This document shows, piece by piece, positions 38,528-52,100 of a stretch of 64,000 nt of DNA. How positions within the stretch are numbered: the first letter of the stretch is position 1; every line of letters begins with the position of its first letter. The stretch is taken from positions 62,001 through 126,000 of the forward strand of contig CAMAUX010000003.1 of NCBI GenBank assembly GCA_945861435.1, read 5' to 3'. The DNA is from Chthoniobacter flavus. Lineage in GTDB: Bacteria; Verrucomicrobiota; Verrucomicrobiia; Chthoniobacterales; Chthoniobacteraceae. The notes below the pieces were generated by a model, which was given only the letters and a program-made list of their open reading frames with translations, was not told the DNA's origin and did not search any database. The position numbers were made by a program, and so were the translations under genes.

Positions 38528-39838
38528 CTACTCGCGGGGCGTGAGGGTTCCGAGACCGCGCATGGTGGCGTCGGTGACGGAGCGGAAGCGCCAGCGGCCC
38601 TTCCAGTCCCTGCGCATGATTTGGTCGAGGTGATCTGCGCCGCCCGACACCGCGACGGTGGGGAGGATGGAGGTGCCGGATGCAGCGAGGAGCGGGAGGC
38701 GCGCGGCGCTGGCGGCGATGAGTCCCTCGAGCATGGCGGAGAGCATGTTCTCGCGCGTTGAGGCGAGGGTGAGGCCGTCGAATCCTCCTCTGCGCTGCGC
38801 GATGCTGGTGCGTTCGCCGGCCATGTAGGGATCGAAGGTGACGGTTCCCGCTGCCGAGGGACCCAGCTTTGCGAGGCGGAACATCTCTTCGCGGAAGGTC
38901 TCAATGGACATCTCGCGGAAGAACTGGAGGCGGGCCCAGTAAAGTGCGGAGGCGACCGCGGCCATGGTGCCGACCATGAGGAATTTGTTGTCGATGCCGA
39001 GTGCGCGGGTGAGGAGCTGCTCGTGGGGCGCGGGTTTGTCGGTGCACAGAGCGAGGACGTCGGTGGATCCACAGACGTTGAAGAGCTGGCCGGGATTGGC
39101 GCCCGCGAGCAGCATCCCCGCGCTGCCATCGACAAGGCCGGTCATCACGGGCGTGCCCTCGCGCAGGTTGAATTGCTTGGCTGCCGCCGCGGTGATGCGT
39201 CCGGCGATGCGGTCGGCGTCGAGGATATCCGGCAGGAGACGCGGGTCGGCGCCGATGTTCTCGCAGAGGTCTCGATTCCAGCCGCCGAGCTTGAGCGTGT
39301 TGTAGAGGCCGGTGAAAGAGGCGTTGGAGGGGTCGGTAACGCGCGCGCCGGTGAGGTTGCGGTGGAGGAAGGTGTTGAGATGGCCGACGAGGTCCGCGCC
39401 CTTGAGTCTGCGCGGCTCGTGCTTGAGGTACCAGGCCCATGTGGTGGAGCTGATGCCGCCGGGGAAGGGGCGGCAGCCCGTGAGGCGCATGTGGCGCTTC
39501 TTGCCGATGCGCTCCTCGATCTGGTGTGCGATCTCGACGCTGCGGCGGTCCTGATGGGTGACAATCGGGGTGAGCGGGCGACCGGCGCGGTCCATCGCGA
39601 CCCATGCCGGGCACATGACGGCGAGAGCGATGGCGTCCACCTCCTTCGCCTTGCCCTCCAGACCCGCGATCGCCTTGGAAACCGCCTTCAGGAGGTCTTC
39701 CGCATCGACGTCCACCCGGGCCCCAGAATGTTTTGACTCAAAGAAGACTCTTGGGGATTCGGCCAAAACTTTTCTTCCGGAAAGGATTCCTGCGATGACG
39801 GAGGAGGAGCCGATGTCGAGGCCGAGGAGTTTGGGCAT
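38528..39838 (-). CDS. FGGY-family carbohydrate kinase
   Basis: 436 residues from the ATG at 39838 (MPKLLGLDIGSSSVIAGIL), which begins exactly with the phosphate-1 motif of the actin-like ATPase fold. Other motifs: VTHQDRRSVEIAHQIEE, the substrate region PFPGGISSTTWAWYLKH, catalytic Asp segment GLVDGSAGMLLAGANPG, phosphate-2 motif NVCGSTDVLALC, and adenosine motif VAVSGGADHLDQIMRRDW. It phosphorylates a sugar or polyol, but family-level sequence does not tell which. It ends ALRGLGTL-like and is shorter than xylulokinase (about 480-500 aa). The 56-codon upstream extension lacks homology. Confidence 0.9.
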   Translation of the reverse strand: MPKLLGLDIGSSSVIAGILSGRKVLAESPRVFFESKHSGARVDVDAEDLLKAVSKAIAGLEGKAKEVDAIALAVMCPAWVAMDRAGRPLTPIVTHQDRRSVEIAHQIEERIGKKRHMRLTGCRPFPGGISSTTWAWYLKHEPRRLKGADLVGHLNTFLHRNLTGARVTDPSNASFTGLYNTLKLGGWNRDLCENIGADPRLLPDILDADRIAGRITAAAAKQFNLREGTPVMTGLVDGSAGMLLAGANPGQLFNVCGSTDVLALCTDKPAPHEQLLTRALGIDNKFLMVGTMAAVASALYWARLQFFREMSIETFREEMFRLAKLGPSAAGTVTFDPYMAGERTSIAQRRGGFDGLTLASTRENMLSAMLEGLIAASAARLPLLAASGTSILPTVAVSGGADHLDQIMRRDWKGRWRFRSVTDATMRGLGTLTPRE

Positions 39839-40170
39839 GGGATAGGGGAGGGCTGTGGTTGTGGTGACTGGGGGCTGCAGGGAAACCGATGGGCGCCTTG
39901 GTGGAGGCTTCTGAGCAAGATGGCCGGGCTGCGGTTTGTTTGTGGGCAAACGTTCGCCGGTAGCGTGCGAGTGGAAGAGGGCGCCATAAAACGCGCCGGG
40001 TGGCAATGGCTTTCCGGGGGCGTCTTTTGGAAGATGCGCGGGTAGCTAATGAGCGCCAGAATGGCTTTGTTTCAGGGGTCTCGGAGAGGGTTGGATAAAA
40101 TATTTTAGTGTTTTGTAAATTTCCTTCTTATCCGGATCCTTTCTGCTAATTCTGGTAATAATTTCTCCCC
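39839..40170. other. Divergent intergenic region before the giant gene
   Basis: 332 bp between the FGGY kinase start (minus) and the giant gene start (plus). The right part (40090-40165) is strikingly AT-rich for this genome and is the probable promoter and leader of the giant gene. A possible pair is TTGGAT near 40092 with TGTAAA 17 bases later (weak), and TAATAAT just before the start is another -10 candidate. No firm promoter can be named. Confidence 0.45.
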
Positions 40171-43100
40171 GTGATTTTTCCCCCTCAAGAATCCCGTGCC
40201 CGCTTGCGGACAGAGCGGCACTCACCCCTTTCAGTAGCTTCGGCCCTCCGTCGCAGGCCGCGGCCACTCGCTGTTTCGCTTGCGCGCTTTCTCAGTACGG
40301 GTGCGGTTTTGGCGGCGATGGGCATGGCGGTTGAGTCTGCGCACGGCGCCAATTTCGTTTGGGATCCGCTGGGCTTGGGGGCTGGCGGTTCGATGAGCGG
40401 CGGTACTTGGGTGCTTGGCGGTTCCAGCACCAACTGGCTTTCCGGCGGCACCTACCAAAACTGGGCGGACAACAACGCGGCGATTTTTGGCGGACCTTTT
40501 ACCCAGCCGACGACGGTGACCGTGGATTCCAACGTCAAGATCACCAGTCTGACCTTCAACACGGCGGGTTATACGATTGCGGCATCGGCTACCGGTGTGG
40601 TGCAGCTCAACCTTGGGGCTACGCCGATCGTGGTGAATGCGGACGCCGTCATGAGCGCGGGGATGAGCGGGGCCGGGGTTGGCTTCGCCAAGCAGGGAAC
40701 GGGGGCTCTGACTTTGAGCGGGGCGAGTTCATTCACCGGCACCACGCTTGTCAGCGCCGGCGTGCTGCAGGTCGGCGATGGAACCGGCAACGGTCGCTTG
40801 CTGGTTTCGAGTCCGATCACGATTTCCACCGGGGCCAATCTGAGGTTCAACGGTGCGGATATTACCACCGGTGCGTACACCGGGGCGCTTTCAGGGGATG
40901 GCACTCTGGAGGTGGTGGGCGGAGAGGTGCGGCTCAACGGGAATGGCAGCGCCTTCACGGGGCTCACTAAGGTCAGCGCGGGCACGATGCAGTTTGGCAA
41001 GGTGGCCGCGCTCTACGGTGGCGATTCTTCGAAATGGACCGAGGCGAACATCGTGGTGGAGAGCGGCGGCACTCTCGCGCTGAGTGTGGGCGGAACCGGC
41101 GATTTCAGTTCCGCGAACATCTCCGCGCTGGCTGCGACTGGGAGCGCCTCGGGCGGGTTCAAGAGCGGAGCGATTCTCGGTCTCAGCACTGCCACTTCGA
41201 TTGCGCCCAGCTTTAGCTTCGCCGGCGTGCTTGCGGATCCCAATGGTGGGGCGAATGCGCTGGGCCTTTCGAAGCTGGGTGCGAACACGCTCATCCTTTC
41301 CGGATTAAATACCTACACGGGTGTGACGACTGTGAAGGAAGGGGTGCTGCAGGTCGCTGGTCCCGGTGTTCTCTACGGCGGGCTCAACGGTTGGACGGCC
41401 TCCAAGGTGGTCGTCGAGAGTGGGGCGACCCTTTCCCTGCCCGTCGGAGGTGCGAGCGATTTCACCGCGGCGGATGTTGCTTTTGTCCTTCAGCGCCTTG
41501 GCGTCGATCCGGGCTCGGGTGGATTGCGGAGCGGTTCGTTGCTGGGCTTGGACACCACCAACGCGCCGGGCGGCACATTCACCCTGTCCGCGTCCTTCGC
41601 CGACGGCACGGGCGTGGGGGCCTCGCCTCTCGGGGTGAGCAAGCTGGGAACGGGATCCCTTGTGCTGACAGGCACCAGCACGTACTCGGGGCGCACCGTG
41701 GTTGGCGGGGGAACCCTTGAAGTGGGCAGTGGAGGGACTTCCGGCAGCATCCTCAACACGAGCGAAGTGAACCTAGCGGCCGGTGCGGGGCTGAAGTTCA
41801 ACCGCACAGATTCGTACGGGGGCGCGCAGGCGTCCGTCATCAGCGGCGAGGGTTCGCTTGAGGTTGCCAAGGGGACGCTTTCGCTCACCGGTCTGAGCAC
41901 CTATTCCGGAACCACCAAAGTGGGGCAGGGGGCGACGCTGGTGATCAACAGTTTGTCCACCGGTGGCACGAGTGCCTTGGGAACCGGGACCCTGACTGGC
42001 GATGACATCATTCTCGACGGTGGCAAGGTGCAGTACAGCGGCACCGGATCTTCTAACTCGCGCAGGCTCACGGTCACCGAGAAGGGCGCAACCATCGAGT
42101 CCTCGGGGCGCGGGTCCCTCAGTATGAGCCTGCTGGAGGTGCTGTTCACGGGCAACGGGGACCGTATATTTACTCTCGGGGGGACGCGGGTTGGGAATCT
42201 CTCCGGTACGAGTGTGGGTGGGAACACGTTTTCTGGGGTCATCGGTGACAGCATTGTGCGTGATGGAAATGGCGATCCCATTCTGGATGCCTTCTTGAGC
42301 CCGACCGTTCTGGGCTCCACCCACCTTGTGAAGGAGGGTCCCGGTACTTGGGTGATCAACCCGCTCACAAACAGCACCTACTCGGGAACGACCCGGATCA
42401 ACGGCGGAACCCTCGTGGTTTCCACTCTGGACAGTTTCTTGTTTCAGGGAAGCAGCCTCGGCAGTTCCGATGCGACTGCGTCCAACCTCGTCATCAACGG
42501 CGGCACTCTCCGGATCCAAAAGGGTGCCGGTGCGTATGAGGAAACGGACCGCAGCTTTACCATTGGCCCGAATGGCGCGACCATCGACTCCGCGGACTCT
42601 GTTGCCCGGGTGTATTTCAACGGGTTGAATTTTGCCAACGACTACATCGACTTCGAAGGGGACACCGCCCACACGCTCACCCTGAAGGGCTATTCTCCGT
42701 CAAATAACCGGATGGAGCTGCAGATCACCGACTTCGGATCTTACAAGACCAGCCTGATCAAATCTGGCCCTAGAGTCTGGGAATTGAGCCGTAACAGAGT
42801 GGAGCCCATGACCTACACGGGCGACACTGTGGTGCAGGGCGGTATGCTGAGCCTGGACCTCAACGGGCTGAAAACTGGACGCACTCTGATCAGCACCTCC
42901 TCGCGGCTCGTTCTCGAGGGCGCCACGCTCTCCATCAGTGGGCAGGATAATTTGAGCCAGACGCAGGGGTTCGCTGGGGTGTTGCTTAAACCGGGCGCCT
43001 CCAACTATGTCGTCACCGTCAGCGGCACGAACGGGCGGTTGACGAACACCTTCGGAGCGATCTCACGACAGGTCGGAGCCACGCTGGACTTGGTTTACGA

Positions 43101-46100
43101 CCCGGCCAGCTCCTCCAAGATCACGCTCAACTCCACCCAGGCAAACCTTGGTACGACAGGGATCCTTGGCGCTTATGTCACCGTCAATGGTGCTGACTGG
43201 GCGGCTGTTTCCGCAGGCAAGATCGTTCCGCTGGCCACTGCCAGTTACACCAATGTCCTCTACGGAAATGCCATTCAGGACGGCGCGTCCACGAATGTGC
43301 GGATCAACGAGGTTCAGGCGGGCCGCTCTTCGGACGATGTTGTCCTCAACGGCTCGACGGTCCGTATCAACACCCTTCTTCAGAATTACTCAGGGGCCGG
43401 TGCCGCGGATGCCGTCGTGGATCTCGCCGGCGGCACCCTGCGCTTCAGCGGACTGGGCGGCGCCATGATAGGGCGTGACAAGAAGGGGCTCACGCTCGGC
43501 AAGTCGGTGAACCCCGGGGTGATCACCGCTGGAGACGCGGACAATCAGGCTGGAGAGCTTTTACTCAGCAATCTCAACGCCAACGGCGAGTTGTTCGTGG
43601 TCAACTCGCGCATTGCCAACAACGGTTCCGGTGCGCTCACCCTTGTGCTGCGTTCCGCGCCCACGCTGGATCAGAATTTCATCACCACGCCCGGAACGAT
43701 CATCCTCAACGGTGCCAACACTTTTTCCGGAGGCACCTACGTCAATGAAGGGTTCGTCCGGATCGCCAGTGGCAGTGCCTTGGGTTCGGGGCCCATCACC
43801 TTTGGTTCCGGCGGCAGCAGCATTCTGGCCGACAACCGGGCGGTGCAACGGATTGTGGGCATCGCCTCCACCAACACCACCACGCGCGACATTGCCAATG
43901 CGCTTGTGTTCAAGGGCGACACGATCATCGGGGATAAGGGCACCATCTTGGGCGTCGCAGGCACCGGGCTCCTGAACTTTAGCGGGACCGTGGACTTGGG
44001 AGGGGACACGCGTTTTCTGACCATCAACCCCGCCTACGTCAGCCTCTTTGGTGTGGTCTCCAACGGGGGTCTTGCCAAGGTCGGAACAGGAACTCTGGCG
44101 CTGCTGAACTCAGCCAACAACTTCAGCGGCAACCTCTATCTCAATGAGGGCAACCTTGATATCGTCCCGGGAGGGCTCGGCTCCGGGTTGGTCTTCCTGA
44201 ACGGGGGCGCTCTCAGCTCCCTTGCGAGCTTAAATGGTGCAGCGTCGGCGCGCTCGATTCAGAACGACGTCTCCGTCACTGGCGATTTCCAGATCGGCCG
44301 CGCCGGACTGGGGCAGGGCACGGATCTGGGAGGCTCATTTGACCTCAACGGCGTCACTGCTGCCACTCGGAAAATCACCGTCAGCACCACCGGCGTCCAG
44401 CAGCGGATCTCCGGATCCATCAATGGCGGCGGCTTCACCAAGGTGGGGCTCGGGGAGTTGATCATCTCGGGTTCCAACAACTTCGCCGACGGACTGGTCG
44501 TCGCTCAAGGCACGGTCCGGATTACGGGTACGGGCACCACAGGCCTCAATTACACCACCAATCTGGTCTCCATCCGTGGCGGCTTGAATGATGGCGAGAG
44601 CACGATGCTGGCGCTCTCCGGGCCGTCGAACTTCGGCTCTGCGCAGCCGCTGGCGCTCAACGGCGGCGGCGCGAGTCGCATGGCGATGCTCGCACTGGGC
44701 AGCGGATTTGCAGAGGGCACCGGCAACACCATCAACTTCGCTTCGAGCGGCGGCGGCCTCCAGAAAATCCAGCTCGCCAGTGGCCAGAACGCGGGCCTCC
44801 TCCTCGATGGCATCCGGTACGCCGATGACGTTGTTGGGCGCACCTATGGGGGAGGCGGTCTGCCGGGCGTGTGGCTTGGCGCCACTAAGGCCAACGGCGT
44901 CTTCACTGGAAGTGTGATCAGTCGCAATGCCAAAACCCCTGGGTTTGGCGGTGGCGCACCCTATCGGTTCGGCGGCGGTGGCGGAACGCTCACCATCGCT
45001 TCCACCAACGCCCTCACGGGGATCGGTCCGATTTTAGTGGGCTCTGACGGGGTTGCGAACCAAGGAGCTGCCGGCACCCTGTTTCTTCCTCAGTCCCAGA
45101 GCTACGCGGGCGAGGTGATTGTCGGCAACGGCGGCACGTTGGTCGTCGGTAAGGATGGCGCCTTCGGGTCCAAGGCCCAGTACACCTTCTCCTCGGTGAG
45201 CAGCCAGGAAGTGGTTGCCAAAGGGAACGCGTTCGCGGAGATCACTGGGATCAGCGATACCAGCAGCCTCACCACGGGCATGCTCGTGAGCGGCAGTGGC
45301 ATCGCGCCCGGCACCACCATCTCGAGCATCGTCATCGGCGGCCCCAGCCCCCGGGTTTTCCTCTCCAGTAAAACCACCGGCCCCGTTTCGAGCGTCACCT
45401 TCGGGCCCGCAACGGTCACTCTCAACTCCGGCACGCTGAACCTGCGCACCAGCGGCGTCTTCGGTCAGGTCGACTCCCAGTACGCCTCGCGCACCCTCCG
45501 CCTCACGGCCAATTCCACCCTCAACCTCGACAGCCTTGGCGGCGCAAACTACGCCACGCTCGAACTCGGGGGGATGATCTTCGCCGGGGGGCAAGGGTCG
45601 GTCGGTCGCACGCTCAGCCTCAACAGCGGCAGCAGCGGCTTGAACCAAAATCTCGAGCTCCGGGTGGTCGGCCCCACTTATCTCGAGGACACCAGCACCG
45701 GCGTCTCGCTCGTGGGTGGTGCGACGGGAACCACCCCGGATCCCATTACCTTTGTGTTGGACCCCGAAAGGGTCACCGTCACCGATACCAGCGGTCTCGC
45801 GGCAGGAATGGTGATCGTTGGCAAAAATATTCCAGCGGGGACAACGGTCGTGTCGGTCGATCCCAATCGCACCACCTTCACGATGAGCGCCGCAGCCACG
45901 GGAGTGGACGCCGGCCCTCTTTCCTTCCTCGCTGGCTCCACCGCCGGCTCCACTTTCACCATCAATGGCGGCGGCTCGAGCGCCAGCTTCCTGACCTTCG
46001 TCGGTCCTATCCTTCAGAACCAGCTCCTCACCTCGGTGGCGGCTCCGCGGTCGCTCACATTCTCACCAAGCAGCACCACAACCATCGTCCTCGGGGCTGA

Positions 46101-49100
46101 CAACCAGTATGGCGGCACCACCGCTGTCAACAGCGGCACCGTGGTTCTTGCGAATGCAGGAGCAGCCGGCATGGCGGGCAATGGCGTCTCTCTGGGAGGA
46201 GCCACTCTCGGCTTGCGTGCCGACGCATCCACCACCTTCGACTTTGGTACGCTCACCATCGGAGGTGCCGGCCGCGCTCTCAATGTCGGTCGACTCACCA
46301 AATCCGGGGTCGCCTCCACGCTTTCCTTCGACGCGATCACCACCACGACCACCGCTGATCTCACCATCACCGGTGAACGCGATGCCGCCTTCAAACTCAA
46401 CGGCGCCCTCACTCTGGGCGGTAATTTCAACCTCAATGTCCGCGGCGCACGGGCAGAGATCGGTGCGGTCTCTGGAACCTTCTCCCTCACCAAAGGCGAC
46501 ACCGGCCTCCTCGTCCTCAGCGGCGCGCGCACCCAAGGAACCTCTTTCATCAACCGGGGGACGGTCCTCGTCCGGCACGACAGTGGAGCGGGGGCTGCCG
46601 ATGTCTTTGGTACCGCACTCGATGTGAGCGCTGGTGGATCCTCCGGTCTCTTCCTCGCCGGTGCGCGTTCCTACGCCAGCGCCATCACCCTGAGCGGCAA
46701 CTCCGCGGCCAGCAACCAAGTCTTTGGCGGCATCGAAGCCGGGGCCAAGACCTTCGGGACGCTCACGATGACGGGCACGTCCGCGACCGTCACCAACAAG
46801 CTCTTTCTCACAGCGGAAGGCGGCGCGATCACCTTTGGCGGCGTCATCTCCCAAGGCACCGCCGGTACCACCGCGGGCCTCGAGGTGCAGGTGGGCAGCA
46901 CGGGCTCGGGCATCATCAATGGCAACCTCGGCTCGCCCGCGCTCGGCATCGGTACTGTCAACCTCACCGCCGCCAACACGTTCTCCGGTAACTTCACCCT
47001 CAATAGCGGCACCGCGGTCGGGACTGCAGTGCTCAGCACGCTCCTCGGCGGTCCGTTCGGCGTCGGCTCCACTCTCGTGCTGAACGGCGGCTCCCTCCAA
47101 CTCAATGGCGCCGCCACGGGAACCAAGGACACAGTATTCACCAACTCCTCACTTGCGCCCGCACTCAACGTGGCCGGTGGGGCGCGTGTCGGCATCGCCA
47201 ACGTCAACAACCAGCTCTTCACCCAATTCCGCGTCGGATCCCTCAACCGTGTCGGAGGCGGGACCCTGGTGCTCAGCCCCAATACGGACGACTTCGGCGC
47301 TGCGTCTCGCACCCGTTTCTCCGTTCAGAGCGCGCCAAGCGCCACCAACGGAATCCTCGCACCGTGGACTGTTCTGACTGCTGCTTCCGGCGGCGGTTCG
47401 GCGGCGGATTTCGCGGCCGTCAGCGTGAGCGATGTGCAGCGTTTCAGCGCCTACGTTGCCGATTCGGCTTCCAACACCTCCACCTCTGTCGTCGCTGACC
47501 CCACCGGACGCACCCTGGCGGCCAACCGCACCGCATACGCGCTCAAGCTCGGGGGCAGCCTCCTGCTCAACAATTTCACCTACAATCTCGGCGCCGCCTC
47601 CGGCAGTGCGATGACCGCCTTCGCAGGCCTGATCCTGAATGGCGGCGCTTCCATCAGCGGCGGCACCCTCCAGTTCGGTGCCACCGAGGTCGACCTCTAC
47701 AACGACTCCGCCTCCGCGATCTCCGCCAACCTCGTCGGCCGCCCGTATCTGGCAAGCGGCCTCACCAAGTTCGGCCCGGGTACTCTCACCCTTTCCGGGT
47801 CCAACGGCTATCGAGGGCCGACCTTTGTCAACGAGGGTGCCCTTGTCTTTGGCGGCACCAGCACGCTGCCGCGCTTCACAGAGGGTGGCACACTCAAGGC
47901 CAGCGCACTGACCATCGGCACCCTCGGCTCCGTCAACCTCGGCGGCAATTCCATGGAGGTTGCCTCCCTCGCCGGCAATTACGGCGCCGTGCTGACCTTC
48001 GGCGGCTCCAACTCCCTCATCGTCGGCCGCAGCAACGCCGCCACCACGTTCGCAGGCCAGATCTCCGCTGCTTCCGGAACCCTCACCAAGGTGGGTACGG
48101 GTCGCCTCATCCTCGACAACACCCGCGGCGACTCCACCGCCAACAGCCTTGCCTCTCTCAACGTGGACGAGGGCCAGGTCCGCCTCTACATCACCGACCA
48201 GTCCAGCGGCACCCCCTATACCGCCGCCAACTCCCTTCCTTCCGCCACCGCCATCAACCTGCGCGGCGGCTCGCTTGAGTTGTACTCCTCCGGCGACAAC
48301 AGCAGCTCTCAGCAGACTCTCACCGCCGGCTACAACATCACCGTCTCCGGTGGTAACAGCACCCTCAGCTCCGACCGCGCGGGGGCCTCTGAAAGCAACA
48401 AGCTCATCGAACTCGGCTCCCTCTCGCTCGGCCGCAACTCGCTTACCGTCAGCAACGGCAATTCCATCTTCGCCAAGTTCGCCGGCGCCACCACTCTCAC
48501 CAGCCCGGCTCTCATCATTGCCAACAGCGAGTTCGTCCTCGAAGGGCCGATCGGCGACGGCGGCTTGGGTTACACCCTCAACAAGACCGGTGGCAACGTC
48601 CTCTACCTCAACAGCCCCTCGAGCACCTACTCCGGCGGCACCATGGTCGCTGCGGGCACCCTCATTTTCGGAACCCGCGGCGGGGATCCCATCCGCTCCC
48701 CAGGCTCGACGTTCGTCCCGAACAGCCTCGCGAAGGCCGGCACCGGCGACATCTTCCTCCTCAACAGCGCCACCGTCCGCCTCAACGATTCCGGCAACCT
48801 CAACGCCGGCCAGAGCCTGCGTGTCATCAACACGTCCCTCGTCACGCCGCCCATCGTCGACATCCGCTCTGATAGGCCTCTCTCCAGCTATCGCATCTCC
48901 GCGGCCGGCTCCGGCGTTCTCGCCCTCGGCACCGGAAGCACCGGAGGTTCCACAGCCAACCCTGTGGGCATCTTCGCCAACCCCATCGACCTCGCCTCCC
49001 TCGGTGACGGCACATGGGGACTCTCCGCCAGTCAGGACACCATCTACACACCCACCGTCCTCGGACCGGGGGCGGGCAACAACTATCGATTCTACGGCAC

Positions 49101-52100
49101 CTCGGGAGCGACGCTGGTCCTTCAGGAGGCCAACGTGCTCACCGGCAAGGCTGGCCTTGTCGTTGGCCGACCCCTCACCGATCTCGGCGTCGCCCAGGGC
49201 AACATGAGCGTCACCGTCCGTCTCACGCTCGGTCAGAACCTCACGGGATCCACCGTCATTTATCGCGGAAACAACCGCGGCGGTTACACCGGCCGTGTCG
49301 ATGCACGCGGGACCATCGCTTCCACCACCATCGAGAACTACGGTCGCCTCGAGTTCAACGGCAACGGCCGACTCACCAACGACGCAGGCGTCCAGCTCGG
49401 CACCTTCATCGCGCGCCCGGGTTCCTCCCTCCGCCTCAGCTACGACGATGACCTCGCCGGCTTCCTCGTCCCTACCGGCCTTGGAGCCAGCAACGCAGGC
49501 ACCTTCCTCAACAAGTGGCAGGATTCCCTGCCCGTGGTTCTCGACGGCTCCCAGCTCGAACTCGCCAATACCCCGCAGCTCCAGAATGTCGAAACCATCG
49601 GCGGTATCACCTTCGGCGGCGGCTCCGAGGTCCGCCTCGAGCGGCGAGGCGCCAACGGCCTGCCCACCCTCATCGTTCAAGGCCCGCTCTCCCGCGTAGG
49701 CCTCGGAACCCTCGCCATCCGCACCAGCGACAACGACTTGCTCGGTCTTCCCGGGGCGTTGGGAACCGTCAGCGCCGAGCGCCTGATCCTCGGCGACACC
49801 GCCACCCTGCCTGCCCGGGGTTCCGCCTCAGGCTCCGTGGTGAACATGGTCTCCCCGCGCTTCTTCAACATCGGCCAGATGATGTTCCTCGATTACGATC
49901 CGGCCGGTACCACGGGATTCTCCAATGCGTCCTTCTTTGGCGCCACCACCACCGTCACCGGTGGCACTGGCAGCACTGTCATCACGTTGACGGGGAACAC
50001 CGTTGCCAGCCTTGGTCTTGTCGCGGGGATGCCCGTCACCGGAGCGAATATTCCAATCGGCGCCACCATCGCGTCCGTCAACTCCGCCGCCAACACGGTG
50101 ACGCTCTCCGCGACGCCCACCGCCACTCTGACTCAGGTGACCTTCTCCGGCACCAACAGCTCCACCTTCAACAACGGCGGGCCCACCAACGGCACAGCCG
50201 TCCTGTTTCACACCACCACCGCTGTCACCACCGTCAACGCGGGTGCCGATATCTGGGCCCTGCGCACCGACGTCGGCATCGCTGGCGTCAACCCCATCAC
50301 CATCCGCAGCGGCGGTCTCGCCACCAATAACACGAACGGCCTCACCATCGCCGCGCCGCTCGTCTTCGCCAACAACGGCACCCCCGTCGAAGCCGACATC
50401 TGGACCAACTCGGGGAACAATGGCCTCATTCTCACCGGAGCGGTCTCAGCCAGCAACCTCACCAAGAATGGACTCGGCAGGCTCGTCCTTGCCGGCGCCA
50501 GCCCCTCACTCACCGGACAGGTCCAGACCAACGGAGGAACCCTCGAAGTCCGCGGCGCCCCGTCCCTCGGCGCTGTCACCGACGTCCGCCTCCACGGCTC
50601 CTACCTCAACAACGACGGCACCTACCAGATGCCGCTTCTCGAGATCAGGAGCGACGGCACCAGCACCGCCACCCACCCCTCCACCGGCTTCTTCAACTCC
50701 ACGGTCACCGTTGCCGAGGGCATTCCCTACGCTGAGCTCTACTCCGACCGCTATTCCGCAGCGGGCAGCAACCTCACAATGTCCATCCGTGGCCTCACCG
50801 TCGAGGGCGGCGGCGCGGCCGGAACCTCCCTCTCTCTCCGGAACGGCAACGACTACGACATCACCGTCGACGGCGCCACCCGCCTCGGTCTCGCGGGTCG
50901 CACCGCCCCGGTGAGTCTCAACGTCCAGAACAACAACGGCACCAACCAGGTCATCCTCGCCGGTCCTCTGCTCGGAGGCACGCCCACCGTCATCAAGAAC
51001 GGCAACGGCCCGCTGCGCCTCGTCAACGCCACGCCCGCCGCCACCAACACTTTTGCCGGAACCATCGTGCTCAACGAGGGCACACTGGAACTCGCCAACC
51101 AGATCACTCTGGCTGTCACCAACAGCAGCGGCACGACACAGCTCACCGGCCTGCCCAGCACCGCCAATTTCTACAACGGCATGGCAGTCACCGGCACCAA
51201 CGTCGGCGCCAACAGCGTCCTCTCCAGCTTCGATGCGGCCGCGCGCACCGCCACCCTCAGCGTCAACTCCACCGCCGCTGTCACCAGCGCCACTTTCAGC
51301 CCGCCCTCCATCACACTCACCGGTCTCGTCAACACCGCCGGCGCCAGCACCGTTGCGGTGTCCAGTGCCGCAGGCCTCAGTGTCGGCATGATCGCCGTCG
51401 GCAACGGCATCCCCATCGGAGCCACCATCACTGGCATCAGTGGCACCACCGTCACCCTCAGTGCCCCGAGCTCCGCAGCGGTGAGCCTCACCGGCATCAC
51501 CAACACCTCCGGCTCCAGCCTCCTCAGCGGCCTGAGCAGCGTCTCCAATCTCGCCGTCGGCATGACCGTCACAGGTGACAAAGTCGCGGCCAACTCCACG
51601 ATCACCGCCATCGATCCGATCGCGAAGACCGTCACCCTCAGCGCCATCACCACCGGGGCCGTCACCGCCGCCTCCTTTGTCGTCCCGGTTTCCAGCGCCT
51701 CCTTCACCGTCGCCAACAACCAGCTCATCGGCCCCGGCTCGATCATCGTCAACGGCAACAACGGCAGCCGCAGCATGCTGCGCGTCGTCTCCGACACCAA
51801 CTACTTCAACCCGCTCAGCCTCGATTCGAACAGCCTCACCGTCACAGGCCAGACCACCCTCCAGTTCGATCGCTTCAGCGGAAACGGCGCAATCACCCAC
51901 GTGCTCGGTGGCGATCGCGCGGTGTTTACCACCCAAGGCAGCCCCAACGTCCTCATCGGCGGCTCTCTCAGCGCCATCTGGCAGGGGCGCACCGTCATCA
52001 ACGACAACCCCATCTTCAACATCCAAGGGCCCTCTCTCCAGCTCGGGGGTGGGCTCCTCGCCGATTCCGTCACCGGTCAGGGACGCATCCTCAAGACCGG

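Noticed and set aside
40080-40140. Possible dif site in the AT-rich stretch before the giant gene
   Set aside because: Considered because of the nearby skew change, but the sequence does not show the two XerC/XerD arms of known dif sites.
47149-49680. 843-codon antisense frame (and similar ones at 50506-52320, 54178-56070, 60544-62226)
   Set aside because: They are antisense to the repeat-rich giant genes. The Gly/Ala/Glu-rich repetitive product is what the reverse of Ser/Thr/Ala codons gives.
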